Shown in pieces: positions 61,396 to 64,000 of a stretch of DNA of 64,000 nt. The stretch is from positions 1-64,000 of the forward strand of contig NZ_JAGHZZ010000005.1 of the NCBI RefSeq assembly GCF_017745095.1, written 5' to 3'. Under the pieces are notes generated by a model. That model was not told the DNA's origin. It was given only the letters and a program-made list of their open reading frames with translations, and searched no databases. The position numbers and the translations under genes are program-made. Positions within the stretch are counted from its first letter, which is position 1. Each line of letters opens with the position of its first letter. Source of the DNA: Sporocytophaga sp. Its GTDB lineage: Bacteria; Bacteroidota; Bacteroidia; Cytophagales; Cytophagaceae.

Positions 61396-61542
61396 TCTGT
61401 GTTGTCGGGTCTTTCGACCCGACACATTTTAAATTATCGATTGATTAGAAATAATTTCTATAATCCGAAATTCTTAATCTGGGTTGATAGAGTGTCAGGT
61501 CGAAAGACCTGACACCACGGGAAAAGACCTGACACCACGGGA
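61396..61542. repeat. 127-bp palindromic element, copy 2, with 20-bp tail duplication
   Basis: Bases 61396-61522 repeat copy 1 with four differences. Its last 20 bases AAAGACCTGACACCACGGGA (61503-61522) are repeated once more at 61523-61542. The end of that duplicate coincides with the cut point of a truncated CRISPR repeat, so this element abuts and probably removed part of the array. Confidence 0.85.
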
Positions 61543-62024
61543 AATTAAAAGTCTTAACAACAAAGAATCTAACAGAGTATTGTTTGAGGAAGTTGTTTTT
61601 ACCCTTCAAATTAAGAGCCTTAACAACAAGAAAAACTTTTACCCAATGGAAAATAAAGGTTGTTCTCACCCTTCAAATTAAGGGGCTTAAACAACCATCC
61701 AGGTTGTGAATCTCAATACTTAGGTGTTGTTCTTACCATTCAAATTAAAGACCTTAGCAACAGTATTTTATTGATGATGTAAGAGAATATAGTTGTTTTT
61801 ACCCATCAAATTAAGAGCCTTAACAACTGATAGAGATAGGAGAAAACCTAAATGAGGTTGTTATTACCCTTCAAATTAAAAGACTTAACAACAGAGGTTG
61901 AAAGAATCTAACAAAGTAGTGTGTTGTTTTCACCCCTCAACTTAAGAGCCTTAACAACTTTGAATTACAACACGGTCTCAATGTTCTTGTTGTTTTTACC
62001 CTTCAACTTAAGAGCCTTAACAAC
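61542..62024 (-). CRISPR. Type VI-B CRISPR array (7 full repeats and 1 truncated)
   Basis: Full repeats of 36 nt at 61592-61627, 61726-61761, 61792-61827, 61857-61892, 61923-61958 and 61989-62024, a 37-nt diverged one at 61659-61695, and a truncated repeat (last 20 nt as read on the plus strand) at 61542-61561. Spacers are 30, 31, 30, 30, 29, 30 and 30 nt. On the minus strand the repeat begins GTTGTTAAGGCTC and ends GAAGGGTAAAAACAAC, with GTTGTT/AACAAC ends that pair and an inner stem CTCTT/AAGGG. This is the layout of Cas13b repeats, so crRNA is read from the minus strand, same strand as cas13b. Repeats degrade towards low coordinates, which is then the leader-distal (oldest) end. Confidence 0.95.
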
Positions 62025-62124
62025 CTATCTTAGACATTTGGTTAAATTATAGAATTTTATGTCTGTTTTTGTTAATCTAAAATCCAACATTTTTCACTGT
62101 TTAAGATAAAATTTACTCCATTTT
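62025..62124 (-). promoter_or_regulatory. Probable array leader
   Basis: 100 AT-rich bases between the cas13b stop and the first repeat. Because the array reads on the minus strand and the freshest repeats face this segment, it should contain the leader and array promoter. I saw no clear TAnnTTTG box, so cotranscription with cas13b is also possible. Confidence 0.5.
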
Positions 62125-64000
62125 TTAATTCCTGATTATTCCAAATTCATCTATTATATTTTGAGTCACCTTTAAGAAATATTCACTGTAACTTTGAACC
62201 GTCGATTTGGAACATAAGTCAAGCATTAGATTCAAACTTTCCTTGTCAGGGAATTGATTGTGTGCGAATTTATTTCTGATAAGAATCAGTATATACGCCT
62301 TTACTAAATTTGAAGACTTACCTTTTATGGCATCAGCTTTTATACCTTCAAACTTTTCATTCAAAAACCAATCAATTTCATCTGCAGGTGCAAGTTGTTG
62401 TTTCTTAATGATTCCATTGATAATGTATTTCTTAAAGTTTGGACAATTTTTTTCCTCAAAGTTTGTAGGATGATTTTGCCCATCAAAGCCTTCCTGATCC
62501 AATATATGCTTTTCAAGATTTTGGATTTCTTTTAATAACTTTTCTCTTCTAATTACCTCATAAGATGATGATTTTAATTCCATTTCATCTTCAAGTTCCT
62601 GTTTGTTCCAAACTCTTTCAGGGGCATAGCTGAAAAGCTTTTTTACTCGTTCATCATTAAGAAACCTTTTAAACTTCCCTATTTCTTTGAGCTTTACACT
62701 AGGTTCATACAATTGGCCTTCGGAGTATGGTACAGTCTTATTCCAGATAAAATTTTCATTCACAATATTATCTGACTTATCCCCATTGTTCCTTTGACTT
62801 TGCAGCAAAGCTTTACTTCTAATCTCTTTCCGTTCCTTTTGTGTTTGATAAAAGTCTTTTAATGTAAGATTTGCATTGTTGTCAAATATATCTTGAAAGA
62901 GTTTGTCTGCTATTAATTTAAGAAACAGATCTTGGGTTTTTACTTTCTTAATCTTAAGATCCTGCTTCATTTTCAGTAGATTCAATTGAGCCTCTTCTGT
63001 TAATCCTTTTTTGTTTTTCTTAAAATCAGGGTCATTATCTAATTCTCTTTTTGAAAGGTCAATGTAACTTCTTTCTAGAGAATAGAAACTTTGGAATTGA
63101 TGCGTACCTTTATAAGAATATCTATACCAATCGGCAAAATCATTTGGACTATCTTCAACTTTTTTATCCTTAATGAAAGTAGGTTTTGGATCAAATATTC
63201 CTCTTGGGAAAGCAACAGGTTTAGATAATAATAATGTCTTTTGTTTGTCAATTGATCTGATGATATATTGTCTTTTATTAAATAAAATATCAACTTCTTT
63301 GTGGACTTTTTTCATCACTGAAGGCTGTCCTTTAAAATTACTAATTGAGTTATGAAGCCCTGATAAAACTTCATTCCGCATATTTAGATATGCCCAGTAG
63401 AAATCTTCAAATTTACTTTGATTAAATAAATCTTTAATGGATTGTCCCCAATATGGCCCTTCATTCATTTTCCAGAAACTTTCTAATAATGAAAATGCCT
63501 CTTCTTTTCTCAAATCATAAAAAGCTAGGGTATATTGTAAATGGCTTTGATGTCTCCCTTTCCAATTTTCTCTGGATTTAGTCGGCATAAATCTAATGAT
63601 ATCATCAGCAAGCCATATGGCTTCTTGTCCCTGAATTTTAAGTGAAAATACAGGACATTGTTTCTTTTGGGCCTCAGCCAGACAATCTTTAATTAGTTCT
63701 CTCTTCTCATCTGTTTCTTTAAGATCCTTATCTATTGTTTTTAATAATTTCTCATAATCTAATTGATCTATATCAATGGCACCCTTAAGTTTTTGCGGAA
63801 TTCTGGAATTTACTTCTTCTGATTTTGGCTGGAACCTGTCTATTGTTTCAAATTGCTCAACATATTTTTCAATTATAACTTTTTCTATATCATCAGTTGA
63901 TTTACCATTGTGTAATAGCTCATATAATAGGGCAGGTAGTTCATTAATGCTAAGAAGGGCCATCGGTTCTCCTGTCTTTATTTCGCTATTAGAGCCTTCA
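62125..64000 (-). CDS. cas13b: Cas13b RNA-guided RNA-targeting nuclease, C-terminal part (partial)
   Basis: The frame runs without a stop from the right edge (about 624 residues visible); the true start lies beyond the window, since Cas13b proteins are usually 1,100-1,200 residues. The ATG at 63963 is internal (the preceding codons encode EGSNSEIKTGEP). The second HEPN motif is R-N-K-F-A-H (62260-62277) followed by NQFPD, the R-x4-H of Cas13b near its C-terminus. Supporting blocks are ALLSINELPALLYELL (start), the REN-W-KGRHQSHLQY region, and the basic linker after the middle. Cas13b uses a 3'-repeat crRNA to cut single-stranded RNA by HEPN, with collateral RNA cleavage. The crRNA array with Cas13b-type repeats lies 100 bases downstream. 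The first HEPN motif and any accessory Csx27/Csx28 would be outside the window. Confidence 0.93.
   Translation of the reverse strand, partial: EGSNSEIKTGEPMALLSINELPALLYELLHNGKSTDDIEKVIIEKYVEQFETIDRFQPKSEEVNSRIPQKLKGAIDIDQLDYEKLLKTIDKDLKETDEKRELIKDCLAEAQKKQCPVFSLKIQGQEAIWLADDIIRFMPTKSRENWKGRHQSHLQYTLAFYDLRKEEAFSLLESFWKMNEGPYWGQSIKDLFNQSKFEDFYWAYLNMRNEVLSGLHNSISNFKGQPSVMKKVHKEVDILFNKRQYIIRSIDKQKTLLLSKPVAFPRGIFDPKPTFIKDKKVEDSPNDFADWYRYSYKGTHQFQSFYSLERSYIDLSKRELDNDPDFKKNKKGLTEEAQLNLLKMKQDLKIKKVKTQDLFLKLIADKLFQDIFDNNANLTLKDFYQTQKERKEIRSKALLQSQRNNGDKSDNIVNENFIWNKTVPYSEGQLYEPSVKLKEIGKFKRFLNDERVKKLFSYAPERVWNKQELEDEMELKSSSYEVIRREKLLKEIQNLEKHILDQEGFDGQNHPTNFEEKNCPNFKKYIINGIIKKQQLAPADEIDWFLNEKFEGIKADAIKGKSSNLVKAYILILIRNKFAHNQFPDKESLNLMLDLCSKSTVQSYSEYFLKVTQNIIDEFGIIRN

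Larger units (their letters stand above)
60246..61541. other. Repeat-rich non-coding stretch between xth and the CRISPR array
   Basis: About 1.3 kb with no convincing gene. From left to right it holds eight 21-bp tandem units (60407-60574), a terminator-like stem AACCACC / GGTGGTT (60799-60836) followed by TTTTGTTTTTTG, a small inverted repeat CCTCGTT-AACGAGG (60932-60950), then two copies of a 127-bp palindromic element flanking a 169-bp hairpin-ended element. These are listed separately. Confidence 0.6.

Noticed and set aside
61542-62024. Array read on the plus strand
   Set aside because: The plus-strand repeat ends GAGCCTTAACAAC, while its complement matches the Cas13b form ending GAAGGGT..ACAAC; repeat decay at low coordinates also places the leader on the cas13b side.
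63963-63963. ATG at 63963 taken as the true start of Cas13b
   Set aside because: The frame stays open for the remaining 37 bases to the window edge, and Cas13b proteins are about twice as long as this reading and need an N-terminal HEPN motif. The ATG is internal.

Overview
The window is about 64 kb of AT-rich chromosome from a member of the Bacteroidota, most likely a free-living gliding bacterium of the order Cytophagales. This rests on the type IX secretion system (T9SS) sorting tails of both types, a PorP/SprF-like protein, promoter-like TAnnTTTG boxes, rarely visible Shine-Dalgarno sequences, and families typical of the phylum (BatA-domain, DUF4468, START_2, WG repeats). Genus or species cannot be named from the sequence alone. 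All functional calls below come from reading motifs and family resemblance; no database search was possible.

Layout. 1-390: the 3' end of a 23S rRNA, then 5S rRNA and a terminator. 0.56-10 kb: a BatA-domain protein, a dihydroorotase-like protein that has lost its HxH metal ligands, two family-2 glycosyltransferases, a methyltransferase, and a GT4 glycosyltransferase paired with a glycogen-debranching-type enzyme. 10-29 kb: housekeeping and stress genes (purB, two CDF metal transporters, a response regulator, BrkB/YihY, PAP2, a DUF2383 protein, an Hsp20-like protein, a macrodomain-acylphosphatase-photolyase run, an M48 peptidase, an MBL hydrolase, an RND/MMPL transporter, HU, a lipoprotein esterase, a START-like protein). 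29.3-30.8 kb: tRNA-Met and a long non-coding stretch with a candidate small RNA and an 11-bp tandem repeat. 30.8-38.2 kb: a roughly 2,070-residue secreted RCC1-propeller/Ig-like protein with a T9SS type B tail, followed by its PorP/SprF-like partner. 38.4-41.6 kb: an IS3-family transposase remnant and two secreted sulfatases. 41.9-48.5 kb: a lipoprotein, a large WG-repeat protein, an indoleamine-dioxygenase-like protein and an orphan Imm22-like gene. 48.8-57.6 kb: surface or secreted proteins (one made almost entirely of repeats resembling the T9SS sorting domain) and a cluster of small proteins that look like contact-toxin immunity or accessory genes. 57.9-60.2 kb: an iron-type alcohol dehydrogenase, an ABM monooxygenase and exonuclease III.

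60.2-64 kb is the most notable part: a type VI-B CRISPR locus. The C-terminal half of Cas13b, an RNA-targeting effector with the HEPN motif RNKFAH, runs off the right edge. Downstream of it and on the same strand lies a CRISPR array of seven full 36-37-nt repeats and one truncated repeat, with spacers of 29-31 nt. The oldest end of the array decays and is cut by a 127-bp palindromic element that is present twice. Two spacers share 17 of 18 bases at different offsets, which suggests repeated sampling of the same target. No cas1, cas2, csx27 or csx28 is visible in the window.
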